Origin: Hasllibacter sp. MH4015
GTDB lineage: Bacteria > Pseudomonadota > Alphaproteobacteria > Rhodobacterales > Rhodobacteraceae
Assembly (NCBI RefSeq): GCF_020177575.1
Contig: NZ_JAHTBK010000001.1
Coordinates: 2,601,875 to 2,665,874, forward strand
Reading direction: 5' to 3'
DNA: 64,000 nt
The notes below the pieces were generated by a model. It saw nothing but the letters and a program-made list of their open reading frames with translations, did not search any database and had not been told where the DNA came from. Below are positions 17,995 through 26,290 of the stretch, piece by piece (the first letter of the stretch is position 1; every line of letters begins with the position of its first letter). A program made the position numbers and the translations under genes.

Positions 17995-19181
17995 CCGAAG
18001 AGGTCGCGGCGGATACGGTCGTCGATCCCGGCGGCAAGCATGCGGTCCTCGAAGGCGTGGCGCAGGGAATACATCGAATGGCGAGGGGTCTCGAGCAGGC
18101 CGTTCGCGCGGAGAAACTTGTTCACGACCGCGCTGAGTGTTGCTCGGTTGCGGTAACGTGGAAAGCCCTCGGGATACTGCTCGAAGGCATTGAGCGAGAC
18201 ACCGGTCAGCGGAATGACACGACGCGCGTAGTGGCTCTTCAATTGCCGTCCTTCGGGTTCAATGGAGATGTGCGGCACGTCGCAATCGAGCCGGATTGTC
18301 TCGGCCGTCAACGCCGCGCCCTCGGAGGGCCGGTAGCCGGTGTTGATCATTCCCATCAGCAAAGCGCGCGCTTGGCCATTCAAACCGTCCAGCGCGCCTG
18401 GCGCGAGCAGGCGCGTCTTAATCCAGTCTTCACTGAACGGCGGGCGCGTCAGCTTCTCGCCCTCCTTGAACGACAACTCGCCGAACGGCAGCGACAGGCC
18501 AAGGCGCCTCATCGTGTTCACGGTCTTCAGCACGTCGCCGAGATGGATCAGATCCTTGTTCGCCGAGTTCGCAGTGACCTCGCCCGCCTCGATCCGGTCG
18601 AGCCAGTGCTGGCGGAAGTCCAGCATGTCGTCGCGGGTGATGTTGGCGATTTCCTTGTCGCCGACGACCACGACGAAGTTCTTCACCGCCTTCTTGCGGG
18701 GCGCTTCCCAGCGGCGCAGCTGGTCTTCGCTCTTGCCGAAGGTTTTTTCGCGCGCCAACGTCCAGTAGAGTTCCAGCGCTTTGGTGACCGTTATGCGGGG
18801 CGCCGGGACCGTGCCGAGCAGGGCGGCGGCCTCGATGCCATCAGGCTGGGTTGCGGGCGCTGGGATTGCCTCGACGCGCTCGACGACGTCCTCCACGGGC
18901 AACTTCGCCACCGCACCGGCATCCAGATACCGAAAGCCCCGCGCCCGGGCGAGATCACGAGCAGCTTCGTAGCGGGCCTCCGCGTCGTAACTGTCGCCAG
19001 CCAACCGTGCTTCCCACGCCTCAATCATCTGGCTCCACGCGCGATCCGCCTTGCTGCGGGCGACGGTCTCAGAGTCGGTGTGCAAGCTGATCCAGACAGT
19101 TTCGCGTGGCTCAACATCACGATACCGGCGCGGAACGCGGCGGCGGAGGTGGTAAAGACGGCCTCTCTTTGCAATGCCCAT
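17913..19181 (-). CDS. Tyrosine recombinase / site-specific integrase
   Basis: This 422-residue integrase would catalyse excision and insertion of the island. The N-terminal part (RLYHLRRRVPRRYRD, residues 8-22) resembles the arm-binding domain of phage-type integrases with DUF6538-like starts. A core-binding helical region follows (about 150-250). The catalytic domain has the first Arg in INTGYRPSEGAAL, the His-x-x-Arg-type box in HSMYSLRHAFEDR, FGHRLDRERYG, and the probable nucleophile Tyr404. Its upstream side faces the 3' end of tRNA-Ser(GCU), 143 bases away, the classic layout of a tRNA-integrated element extending leftward. The gene appears intact. Confidence 0.92.
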   Translation of the reverse strand: MGIAKRGRLYHLRRRVPRRYRDVEPRETVWISLHTDSETVARSKADRAWSQMIEAWEARLAGDSYDAEARYEAARDLARARGFRYLDAGAVAKLPVEDVVERVEAIPAPATQPDGIEAAALLGTVPAPRITVTKALELYWTLAREKTFGKSEDQLRRWEAPRKKAVKNFVVVVGDKEIANITRDDMLDFRQHWLDRIEAGEVTANSANKDLIHLGDVLKTVNTMRRLGLSLPFGELSFKEGEKLTRPPFSEDWIKTRLLAPGALDGLNGQARALLMGMINTGYRPSEGAALTAETIRLDCDVPHISIEPEGRQLKSHYARRVIPLTGVSLNAFEQYPEGFPRYRNRATLSAVVNKFLRANGLLETPRHSMYSLRHAFEDRMLAAGIDDRIRRDLFGHRLDRERYGKGASLEQVAELVGRIAF

Positions 19182-19200
19182 GACGGAGAAATCCCGCGTT

Positions 19201-19236
19201 TGTGCAGCAAATTGTGTAGCAAAATGTGCAGAAATT
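19201..19236. repeat. Three tandem 12-base repeats between integrase and tRNA-Ser
   Basis: Three near-identical 12-base units lie end to end: TGTGCAGCAAAT, TGTGTAGCAAAA and TGTGCAGAAATT. They sit just upstream of the integrase start and 88 bases from the tRNA 3' end. Position and spacing fit arm-type integrase or excisionase binding sites, or an operator for the integrase gene; this is inference. Confidence 0.6.
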
Positions 19237-19323
19237 CAAGCGGACCGGGAGCCGCTACCAGCGCGATAACGCCGAATTTTACACTACTATCAGCCGGTTG
19301 CGAGATGGTGATCTTGAGAAAAA

Positions 19324-19413
19324 TGGCGGAGACGAAGGGATTCGAACCCTCGAGACGGTTTCCCGCCTACTCCCTTAGCAGGGGAGCGCCTTCGACCACT
19401 CGGCCACGTCTCC
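19324..19413 (-). tRNA. tRNA-Ser (anticodon GCU)
   Basis: The minus strand folds as a class II tRNA of 90 bases. The acceptor stem is GGAGACG with CGTCTCC, the discriminator G and the CCA end are encoded, and the anticodon arm is CTCCC-CTGCTAA-GGGAG, giving GCU. There is a long variable arm and a GGGTTCGAATCCC T-arm. The 3' end faces the integrase gene, so it is the probable attachment site (attR side) of the island. No second copy of the tRNA 3' end was found to the left. Confidence 0.96.
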
Positions 19414-19512
19414 GCCGACTCGTTTAGGGAAGGCGGGCGGGGCGGGCAAGTGGAAACCTTCGCGGGCGCTTTGAGCGCGGGGTGTTGTACCCCTGCGCGG
19501 CATTCCGATCCC

Positions 19513-20406
19513 TCAGCGACGCGATTGCCGGAACAGTGCGATGGAATAGAGCACCAAGGCGCCCCAAATCATCGGGAAGGCGATCATGCGCGCGGGGCCG
19601 AAAGGTTCCTCGAAAAGGAAGACAGCGACCAGGAAGATCAGGGTCGGCGCGATATATTGCAGGATGCCGATGGTGCTCAACCGCAGAAGCTTCGCGCCGT
19701 TGACGTAGAGGATCAGGGGTATCGCCGTGACCAGGCCGCATCCGATCAGAAGCCAGGTGTCCAACGCCGCGCCACGCAAGAATGCGCCCTGCCCGGTCGC
19801 TCCAAGCCACGCCACGTAGACCAGGGCGGGAAGGCACAGGATCGCGACCTCGAGAAAGAAGCCCTGGTTCGGGCCGATGGGCAGACGGCGCTTGCAAAAC
19901 GCGTAGCCGCCCCAACTGAGCATCAGGGCCAGCGCCACCCAGGGCAGCCGCCCCTCTTCCACCGTCAGAACCAGCACGGCAAGCGCGGCCAGCGCCACGG
20001 CGCCCCATTGCAACGGGCTGAGCCGTTCGCCCAACAACACTGCGCCCAGGAAGATTGAGAAGAGCGGGTTGATGTAATACCCCAGCGCCCCGTCCAGTGC
20101 CCGATCATTCGCGATCGCCCAGATATAGACCCCCCAATTGATCGAGATGAACGCCGCCGTCACCGCCGCCATGCCCAGCATCGCGGAGGAGCGGATGGCC
20201 GTTTTCAGGTCGTCGGTCCGTCCCGTGATCCAGATCAGCAGCCCGATGATTGGCAAGGACCACAGCACACGGTGGGCCACGACCTCCATGGCCGGGACAT
20301 GGGACAGGGCCTTGAGGTAGATCGGCAAGCCACCCCAGAGGACGTAGGCGCTGACGGCATAGGCAAACCCGGCCGGCGTGTCATCATTGGTCGTGGGATG
20401 CGCCAT
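19513..20406 (-). CDS. rarD: RarD/EamA-family inner-membrane transporter
   Basis: This 297-residue protein has about ten predicted membrane helices arranged as two EamA repeats, the pattern of RarD-type permeases. Typical signatures are GFAYAVSAYVLWGGLPIYLK near the start, HRVLWS, and NWGVYIWAIANDRALDGALGYYINPL in the first repeat. The family is named from chloramphenicol-sensitive phenotypes, and its natural substrate is not established. It is the first chromosomal gene after the tRNA-Ser on this side of the island boundary and is read towards the tRNA, stopping 100 bases from it. The length matches the family, so it appears intact. Confidence 0.88.
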   Translation of the reverse strand: MAHPTTNDDTPAGFAYAVSAYVLWGGLPIYLKALSHVPAMEVVAHRVLWSLPIIGLLIWITGRTDDLKTAIRSSAMLGMAAVTAAFISINWGVYIWAIANDRALDGALGYYINPLFSIFLGAVLLGERLSPLQWGAVALAALAVLVLTVEEGRLPWVALALMLSWGGYAFCKRRLPIGPNQGFFLEVAILCLPALVYVAWLGATGQGAFLRGAALDTWLLIGCGLVTAIPLILYVNGAKLLRLSTIGILQYIAPTLIFLVAVFLFEEPFGPARMIAFPMIWGALVLYSIALFRQSRR

Positions 20407-20542
20407 GGGCCGGCCTTCGTATTGCGGTTGGGCGGCGGATGCGCCCGACGGCGCACCTCACCTTATCCGGGCGGCCTTGGCAATTCAGGGAATGTGATGG
20501 CGCAGATCACGGAACCTGAACGCGCGCGCCGCCGATCGGTCA

Positions 20543-20586
20543 CAGAAATTTCCAGAAATTTCTGCATGTATTCCAAAGTGTTGGAA
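20543..20586. promoter_or_regulatory. Clustered palindromic sites upstream of an exported-protein gene
   Basis: Two tandem copies of CAGAAATTTC (20543-20552 and 20553-20562) each contain the palindrome GAAATTTC. Eight bases further, TTCCAA and TTGGAA form a perfect inverted repeat with a 4-base spacer (20571-20586). The cluster lies in the 305-base gap between rarD and the exported protein gene at 20712, which otherwise holds no gene. It could bind a regulator of either gene. Confidence 0.4.
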
Positions 20587-20711
20587 AGAACACACGGCGC
20601 GCACCCGAAAAACCGCGACGGAAATGCGGCCTGCGCCCGTGTGACCTTACATCGACAGCAAGTTGATTATTTCAAACCAAAGACTTTTCAGAACCCAAAG
20701 GAAAATTAGCC

Positions 20712-21092
20712 ATGAAACTGAACATCAAAGCCCTTGTCCTGATCGCCGTCGCCGCGTCTGCCGCGCTACCGGCCTCGGCCAACACCTTCCTTGGTGCCCG
20801 CGTCGCGGCCGATACCAGCGATATCGACGTCATCAGCGTCCCCGGACCCGCGCTGTTCCGCGAGGTGCGGTTTTGCGTGGTGAACCGCGCCGTGCATTTC
20901 GGTGACGTCGACGTGCGTTTCGCCCTCGGCGGCAGCCAGGACCTCAACGTCCGTCGCATCGTGACGCCTGGCAATTGCACGGGCTGGTTCAACCTGCGCG
21001 GCCCGGTCCGCAACATCGATGCGATCCGCTTCCGCTACCAGACCATCGTGAATGCCGGTCCCCAAGCGCTCGTGACGGCCCACGGGCGGTAA
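20712..21092 (+). CDS. Small exported protein of unknown function
   Basis: This 126-residue protein starts with a classical signal peptide (MKLNIKALVLIAVAASAALPASA, cleavage expected after ASA-N), so the mature part of about 103 residues should be periplasmic or secreted. The mature sequence has two Cys residues (RFCVVNRAV and GNCTGWF) that could form a disulphide, and alternates like a beta-sandwich. A purine-rich AAGGAAAA site precedes the ATG. I recognise no named family with confidence. It stands alone, with palindromic sites upstream and a possible weak terminator downstream. Confidence 0.75.
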   Translation: MKLNIKALVLIAVAASAALPASANTFLGARVAADTSDIDVISVPGPALFREVRFCVVNRAVHFGDVDVRFALGGSQDLNVRRIVTPGNCTGWFNLRGPVRNIDAIRFRYQTIVNAGPQALVTAHGR

Positions 21093-21125
21093 GGGCGAAG
21101 CGCAAGCGCGCCCAAAGACCCGTTG

Positions 21126-21149
21126 CCGCAGCTTCCCCGGGGGCTGCGG
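21126..21149 (+). terminator. Possible weak terminator after the exported protein gene
   Basis: CCGCAGC and GCTGCGG form a perfect 7-base stem around a 10-base loop, followed by only a few T residues. The position between two converging genes is right for a terminator, but the missing T-run makes this uncertain. Confidence 0.35.
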
Positions 21150-21170
21150 TTATGCGCGTCCCGACGGGAC

Positions 21171-21929
21171 TCAGGTCGCCGTATCATCGTCTTTCTTGGA
21201 CAAAGTATCGCGCAGCAGCGTCAACGCGCCTTTGAGTGCGTCCATCCCGAGCAACGTGGTCACGATCAGGCTCCACGGGATCAGAAGGATCAGCACCCCC
21301 CACAATTCCACAACAAGGCCAAGAACCCGCTCTCCCACGGCGCCGTAATCTATCGGCAGCGGCGGGGTGTTTGGGGATGCGCCCTCGGCCAGCGGCAATT
21401 GATCCGCCGAGACACGTTCGCCGCCCGTCAAGGAATAGATGGGGTTGTCGAACACGATGGTGTCAAAGACCAGAAGCGAAAAGAACAAGGCCAGGGGAAT
21501 GACGCCCAGTAGGATGGACAGGATCGCGGAATTCTTCACCCGGTAGACGATCAGGCCGAGGCTAAGAAAGAACAGCGTCAGAAGGACGGCTTCGAAATTG
21601 ACTGCGATCCAGCCCAGGCTTTCGAAGGGCGCCAGGGAAACGACCACCATCAAGAACAACGCAACCACGGTAAAGCTCAGCGCGGTCCAGAACGTGTCGG
21701 CGACGATCCGGGTTTCCGTCTTTCGAGTATAAGAGACGACGTAAATCGGCTCCCCCCTGTGGTCGAGCGCCATGTGATGACCCGTTCGGTCGAAGGTCGT
21801 CGGCGTTCCGTCCCTGGCAATGACAAGCTTCGGCTCCGTCAGGAACGCCTCATCCACTGCAGTCCAAGTGTAGAGTTCCGCGCCCGACGGCTTCTCGACG
21901 CCGCGAATATTCACCAGCCGCTCCGACAA
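21171..21929 (-). CDS. Hypothetical membrane protein
   Basis: This 252-residue protein has a soluble N-terminal part of about 80 residues followed by several hydrophobic segments (FWTALSFTVVALFLMVVVSL, a pair near 110-160, and VVELWGVLILLIPWSLIVTTLL near the C-terminus), so about four or five membrane helices. The charged tail ends in LSKKDDDTAT. I recognise no family and no catalytic motif. It converges with the exported protein gene to the left and lies 65 bases downstream of ychF on the same strand, so it may be read with ychF. The function is unknown. Confidence 0.75.
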   Translation of the reverse strand: MSERLVNIRGVEKPSGAELYTWTAVDEAFLTEPKLVIARDGTPTTFDRTGHHMALDHRGEPIYVVSYTRKTETRIVADTFWTALSFTVVALFLMVVVSLAPFESLGWIAVNFEAVLLTLFFLSLGLIVYRVKNSAILSILLGVIPLALFFSLLVFDTIVFDNPIYSLTGGERVSADQLPLAEGASPNTPPLPIDYGAVGERVLGLVVELWGVLILLIPWSLIVTTLLGMDALKGALTLLRDTLSKKDDDTAT

Positions 21930-21994
21930 TCCGCTCCCTTTCGCTCAGTGGGTCACGGCAGCGTAGCAGAGGTTCTGGAGTTTTCGAAACACGC

Positions 21995-23092
21995 TTATCC
22001 CGAATGCAGGATATGCAGGACGTCCCCGTCCTTCACCACGTATCCCTTGCCCTCGGCGCGCATTTTGCCGGCCTCCTTGGCCGCGTTCTCCCCGCCCAGG
22101 GCGACAAAATCGTCATAGGCAATCGTCTCGGCCCGGATGAAGCCCTTCTCGAAATCGCCGTGGATCACGCCCGCGGCCTGGGGGGCGAGCGTGCCCTCCT
22201 TGATGGTCCAGGCGCGTGCCTCCTTGGGGCCGACCGTGAAATAGGTCTGCAGGTTCAGCAGCGCGTAACCCGCGCGGATCAACCGATCCAAACCGGCCTC
22301 CTCCAGCCCGAGCTCCTGCAGGAACATCTCCGCATCCTCGGCGCTTAGCTGCGCGATCTCTTCCTCGATCTTGGCGGAGATCACCACGTGGGCGTTGCCC
22401 TGCTCCGCGGCCATCTCGGCCACACGGGCGGATTGCGCGTTCCCGGTCCCAGCATTCTCCTCTTCCACGTTGCAAACATAGAGGATCGGTTTCGCCGTCA
22501 GCAGCTGGAGCATCGACCACGCCTTGGCGTCCTCTGCGGCCACGTCCACCGTGCGGGCGGGCCGCCCCTCATCCAGCGCGGCCTTCGCGGCCTCCATCAG
22601 GCGTTGCGCCTGCACCGCCTCCTTGTCGCCGCCGCGCACCTTGCGGACGATGTTCTGCAAGCGCTTCTCGATGCTTTCCAGATCGGCCAGCATCAGCTCC
22701 GTCTCAATGGTTTCCGCATCCGCAATGGGGTCCACGCGGCCATCCACATGGGTCACGTCGCCATCCTCGAAACAGCGCAGGACATGGGCGATCGCGTCCG
22801 TCTCCCGGATGTTGGCGAGGAACTGGTTGCCCAGGCCTTCGCCCTTCGATGCGCCCTTCACCAAGCCCGCGATGTCCACGAATGTCATGCGCGTGGGTAC
22901 AATGGACTTCGACGCCGCGATCGCCGCCAATTTGTCGAGCCGCGCATCGGGGACGGCCACGTCCCCCACATTGGGTTCGATCGTGCAGAACGGGAAATTC
23001 GCCGCCTGTGCCGCCGCCGTTTTGGTCAGCGCGTTGAACAGCGTGGATTTGCCCACATTCGGCAGGCCGACGATGCCCATCTTGAAACCCAT
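21995..23092 (-). CDS. ychF: Redox-regulated ATPase YchF (Obg-like)
   Basis: YchF is a universally conserved P-loop protein of the Obg family that prefers ATP and binds ribosomes. The 365 residues carry the Walker A/G1 motif GLPNVGKSTLFNALT at residues 8-22 and G3 DIAGLVKGASKGEGLGNQFL at about 73-92. The C-terminal TGS domain includes LINLQTYFTVGPKEARAWTI (here LLNLQTYF) and ends at VLHILHSG. The length and all motifs fit an intact gene. In many alphaproteobacteria it lies near pth and rplY; here those genes are 7-12 kb away on the plus strand. Confidence 0.96.
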   Translation of the reverse strand: MGFKMGIVGLPNVGKSTLFNALTKTAAAQAANFPFCTIEPNVGDVAVPDARLDKLAAIAASKSIVPTRMTFVDIAGLVKGASKGEGLGNQFLANIRETDAIAHVLRCFEDGDVTHVDGRVDPIADAETIETELMLADLESIEKRLQNIVRKVRGGDKEAVQAQRLMEAAKAALDEGRPARTVDVAAEDAKAWSMLQLLTAKPILYVCNVEEENAGTGNAQSARVAEMAAEQGNAHVVISAKIEEEIAQLSAEDAEMFLQELGLEEAGLDRLIRAGYALLNLQTYFTVGPKEARAWTIKEGTLAPQAAGVIHGDFEKGFIRAETIAYDDFVALGGENAAKEAGKMRAEGKGYVVKDGDVLHILHSG

Positions 23093-23341
23093 GATGCAGG
23101 TCCTTTTCCTGAAACCAGCCGCCTTCTACGGCCCATGACAGGTCGGGGCAAGGTGGCGCGCGCCGTGCCGCCGCCCCTAGACCCGAGGCGCGAAACCCCC
23201 TACACGGCAACTCCACCAAGATTGTCCCGAAGGACCGGACCCATGGATCACCCGTCGCGGGGCTGAGGCCCCCTATCAACCCGAGGAACGCGCCCGTTCC
23301 CCCAGCGACCTTTTGGCCGGGCCCGTCCCGGTGGTGATCCC

Positions 23342-24700
23342 ATGACTGCGCCCCATACCACGCCCATCAACACGCCCCCCGTCGCCGATTCCACCCGCGC
23401 CGAGATCTGGCCCCTCATCAAGCTGGCCGTGCCGCTGATGGCGGGCCTTGCGGCGGCGCTTCTGATCGGTGTCGTGGATACGGCCATGATCTCTCCGCTC
23501 GGGACCGTGCCGCTTGCCGCGGCTGGGATCACGACGGCGGTTCTCATCATCATGATCTCCGCGCTTTGGGGTTTGATTACCGTGATCTCAGTCCAGATCA
23601 GCCAGGGCGAAGGCGCGGGCGATCCGAAGCGCGTGGCCCGCGCGCTCCGCTCCGGTCTGCTGTTGTGCGCACTTGGCGGCGGGGGCGGCGGGCTCTTGAT
23701 GCTGGCGATCTACCCGCTACTCGGCCCGCTTGGCCAACCGGCGGAGGTTCTGGCGATCCTTCTGCCCTACTGGGTGTCCATGGCTGTCTGGATCCTGCCC
23801 TTCACGCTCTTCTTCGGCCTGAAATCCCTGTTCGACGCGGTGGAATGGCCCTGGGTCGCGGTGGGCCTGTCCTATATCGGCGTCGTGGTGAACGTGCCCG
23901 CGAACTACACGTTCATCCATATCCTCGACCTCGGACTGCTCGGGGCCGGGCTGGCCAGCATCCTGTCGCAATGCTGTTCCCTTGCTGCGGCGGTCGTTGT
24001 GCTGCTGCGCGCGCCCGGCATGGCCCCCTATCGCCAGAAGGTCGCGGTGGCTTGGGCCGATGTGTGGGACCAACTGAAGCAGGGTCTGCCGCTTTGCCTG
24101 GGTTATGCCGGCGAAGGCGGGGCCTACGCGGTGATCGGCTTGATGATGGGTTGGCTGGGTGCGGAGGCACTGGCCGCCCACCAGATCGTCAACGCACTCG
24201 CAGGTGTGGCCTACATGATCCCGCTGGGGATGGCCGGGGCGGCCTCGATCCGGGTGGGGCAGGCCGTGGGCGGCACGCGGCTGACCCGGCTCAGGCCGAT
24301 CCTCAAGGCGTCCTTCGTGCTGGTGACGCTGTGGCAGATCGTGGCGGCGGCGGTTTTCGTGTTCGGCGGACGTTGGCTGGCGCAGGCCATGTCCTCCGAC
24401 CCGGCGGTGGTGGAGCTTGCGACGCTGCTGTTCCTTATGGTGGCCCTGTTGCAGGTGGCCGATGGCATCCAAGGTACGGCACTGGGCGCGTTGCGGGGCA
24501 TGTCCGACAACACCTGGCCCTCGCTCATCACGCTGGCGGCCTATTGGCCTCTGGCATTGCCAGCGAGCTACCTTCTGGGCTTCGTGCTTGGCTTCGGTGC
24601 GGTGGGCGTATGGATGGGATACATGCTGGGGCTGGCCGTGGCGGCCATCGTTCTGCCGCTTCGGTTCTGGCGGCTGACGGCCCCAAAGCCGTCCGCCTAG
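23342..24700 (+). CDS. MATE-family multidrug/cation efflux transporter
   Basis: This 452-residue inner-membrane protein has about twelve predicted helices in two homologous halves, the layout of MATE (NorM/DinF-like) antiporters that expel cationic compounds using Na+ or H+ gradients. Recognisable stretches are IKLAVPLMAGLAAALLIGVVDTAMISPLG near the start and ALAAHQIVNALAGVAYMIPLGMAGAASIRVGQAVG in the second half, the latter a family hallmark. Its last bases overlap the 3' end of a small convergent membrane-protein gene. The substrate cannot be predicted from the sequence. Confidence 0.92.
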   Translation: MTAPHTTPINTPPVADSTRAEIWPLIKLAVPLMAGLAAALLIGVVDTAMISPLGTVPLAAAGITTAVLIIMISALWGLITVISVQISQGEGAGDPKRVARALRSGLLLCALGGGGGGLLMLAIYPLLGPLGQPAEVLAILLPYWVSMAVWILPFTLFFGLKSLFDAVEWPWVAVGLSYIGVVVNVPANYTFIHILDLGLLGAGLASILSQCCSLAAAVVVLLRAPGMAPYRQKVAVAWADVWDQLKQGLPLCLGYAGEGGAYAVIGLMMGWLGAEALAAHQIVNALAGVAYMIPLGMAGAASIRVGQAVGGTRLTRLRPILKASFVLVTLWQIVAAAVFVFGGRWLAQAMSSDPAVVELATLLFLMVALLQVADGIQGTALGALRGMSDNTWPSLITLAAYWPLALPASYLLGFVLGFGAVGVWMGYMLGLAVAAIVLPLRFWRLTAPKPSA

Positions 24701-24888
24701 TCGCGTTGCGCCGCCTGACGCCGCTCGAAAATGATGAACCATGCCAGAAGCACGAACATCGGATGGGTCAACCCGCCCGAGAAGAACAGGGCGAGAATCC
24801 AGACCGGCGCGATCAGGATCCCGAGGATCAGACGACCCGCAAGGAAGATCGACAGCGGCGGCAGCAATATGGCGAGCAAATAGTTCAT
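24697..24888 (-). CDS. Small YqaE/Pmp3-like membrane protein (63 aa)
   Basis: The protein [20 protein letters not shown] and onward has two hydrophobic helices and the [12 protein letters not shown] signature close to that of the Pmp3/YqaE family of small stress-linked membrane proteins. The ATG at 24888 is preferred over longer frames, since the upstream extension is not protein-like. It converges with the MATE gene and overlaps it by four bases. The gene lies head-to-head with trpA, about 130 bases apart. The family's exact function is unclear; a role in membrane potential under stress is suggested for homologues. Confidence 0.75.
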   Translation of the reverse strand: MNYLLAILLPPLSIFLAGRLILGILIAPVWILALFFSGGLTHPMFVLLAWFIIFERRQAAQRD

Positions 24889-25018
24889 GGAAGACAAATG
24901 GGGATGCCCCCCGAAAGGTTCCATAGGGAATGGGAAGGATGTGCCGGATTTCCCCGCCCCATTGATTTCCGCGCCGCCTTGCCGCAAACGAGGCCGGACC
25001 ACCTCAACGGAGCCCCCC

Positions 25019-25810
25019 ATGACCCGCATCGACGATACATTCGCCCGCCTCAAGGCCGAGGGGAAGAAAGCCTTCGTCTCCTACATCATGGCGGGCGATC
25101 CGGATTATGGCACGGCGCTTGAGGTGATGAAGGGCCTGCCCGAGGCGGGCGTCGACATCATCGAGCTTGGCTTGCCATTCACCGACCCCATGGCTGACGG
25201 CGCGACGATTCAATTGGCCGGCCAGCGGGCGCTGGAAGGCGGCATGACGCTGGAAAAGACGCTCCAGATGGCGCGCGATTTCCGCGCGGGCGACGACACG
25301 ACCCCGATCGTCTTGATGGGTTACTACAACCCGATCTATTCGCGCGGGGTCGCTGCGTTCCTTGAGGATGCCAAAGCGGCGGGCATCGACGGCCTGATCG
25401 TCGTGGACCTGCCGCCGGAGGAGGATAACGAGCTTTGCATTCCCGCCCAGGATGCGGGCCTCAACTTCATCCGCCTCGCCACGCCCACAACCGACGATGC
25501 CCGCCTGCCGGCCGTCCTGACCAACACGTCGGGCTTCGTTTATTACGTCTCCATCACCGGGATCACCGGGGCGGCTGCGGCCGAGGCCACGGATGTCGGA
25601 CCCGAGGTCGCCCGCATCAAGGCACAGACGGACCTGCCCGTGATTGTCGGCTTCGGCATCCGCACGCCCGGCGCCGCGCGCGCCATCGCATCTGTCGCCG
25701 ATGGATGCGTCGTGGGGTCCGCCATCGTGTCGGAAATTGCAGATGGCAAACCGGTGGACGAGGTTCTGGATTTTGTGCGGTCCCTCGCCGACGGCGCGCA
25801 TCGGGCGTAA
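25019..25810 (+). CDS. trpA: Tryptophan synthase alpha subunit
   Basis: TrpA cleaves indole-3-glycerol phosphate to indole, which passes to TrpB through the alpha-beta tunnel. The 263 residues include the catalytic Glu49 in [16 protein letters not shown] and Asp60 in the same motif, and the family signatures [21 protein letters not shown] and [12 protein letters not shown]. The ATG at 25019 has a GGAG site six bases upstream; a longer in-frame extension to 24887 is unlike TrpA. It is not next to trpB, which lies about 10 kb away on the other strand, so the trp genes are dispersed. Confidence 0.97.
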   Translation: MTRIDDTFARLKAEGKKAFVSYIMAGDPDYGTALEVMKGLPEAGVDIIELGLPFTDPMADGATIQLAGQRALEGGMTLEKTLQMARDFRAGDDTTPIVLMGYYNPIYSRGVAAFLEDAKAAGIDGLIVVDLPPEEDNELCIPAQDAGLNFIRLATPTTDDARLPAVLTNTSGFVYYVSITGITGAAAAEATDVGPEVARIKAQTDLPVIVGFGIRTPGAARAIASVADGCVVGSAIVSEIADGKPVDEVLDFVRSLADGAHRA

Positions 25811-25840
25811 TCTCGGTAGCGTCCGGGCGGCCGCACCGCC

Positions 25841-26290
25841 CTACCCCCGCCGCTCGTCCAGCACCTTGCGCAGCCGCTCCAGATTCGGCAGCAGCGCCTG
25901 CGCCTCCGCCGGGCTGAACGCATCGGGCAGCCACGCCATTTCTCCGGCCAGCGCGCCGATCGCCTCCTCCCGGAACGCGCGCCCCGCATCCGTCAGCCAG
26001 ACCTGCTTCGACCGCTTGTCATCGGGGTTGGGCCGCATCTCGATCCAGTCGCGCTTCTCCAGCAGCATCAGTGTATGGCTCATCGTCGTTTTGGGCACCT
26101 GGAAGGCGCGCGACAGGTCGAGCGGCGTCCTGCCGTCACCCAGCCGCACCATGTGGTTGAGAACCGAGAAGTGAGAGACCAGCACGCCATCGGGCAGCCG
26201 CGCCTCGAACAAGGCACGGCTGAGTTGCTCTATGATCCCGATCTCGTTGAACAGCTGGAAATACAGCCTCGGGTCGTTGCTATCGGACAA
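25841..26290 (-). CDS. MarR-family transcriptional regulator, TTG start
   Basis: This winged-helix regulator has 149 residues when started at the TTG at 26290 (MSDSNDPRLYFQLFNEIGII). That codon follows GGAGGAGAAGA and lies inside the 3' end of the upstream nitroreductase gene, an 11-base overlap that suggests coupled translation. The HTH and wing are clear: LSRAFQVPKTTMSHTLMLLEKRDWIEMRPNPDDKRSKQVWLTDAG. Regulators of this family usually control the adjacent operon and respond to small molecules. The perfect inverted repeat at 27453-27497 upstream of the operon is its probable operator. Confidence 0.9.
   Translation of the reverse strand: MSDSNDPRLYFQLFNEIGIIEQLSRALFEARLPDGVLVSHFSVLNHMVRLGDGRTPLDLSRAFQVPKTTMSHTLMLLEKRDWIEMRPNPDDKRSKQVWLTDAGRAFREEAIGALAGEMAWLPDAFSPAEAQALLPNLERLRKVLDERRG

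Noticed and set aside
25825-25841. Terminator between trpA and the MarR gene
   Set aside because: A 6-base GGGCGG/CCGCCC stem exists, but there is no T-run and it touches the end of the MarR gene.
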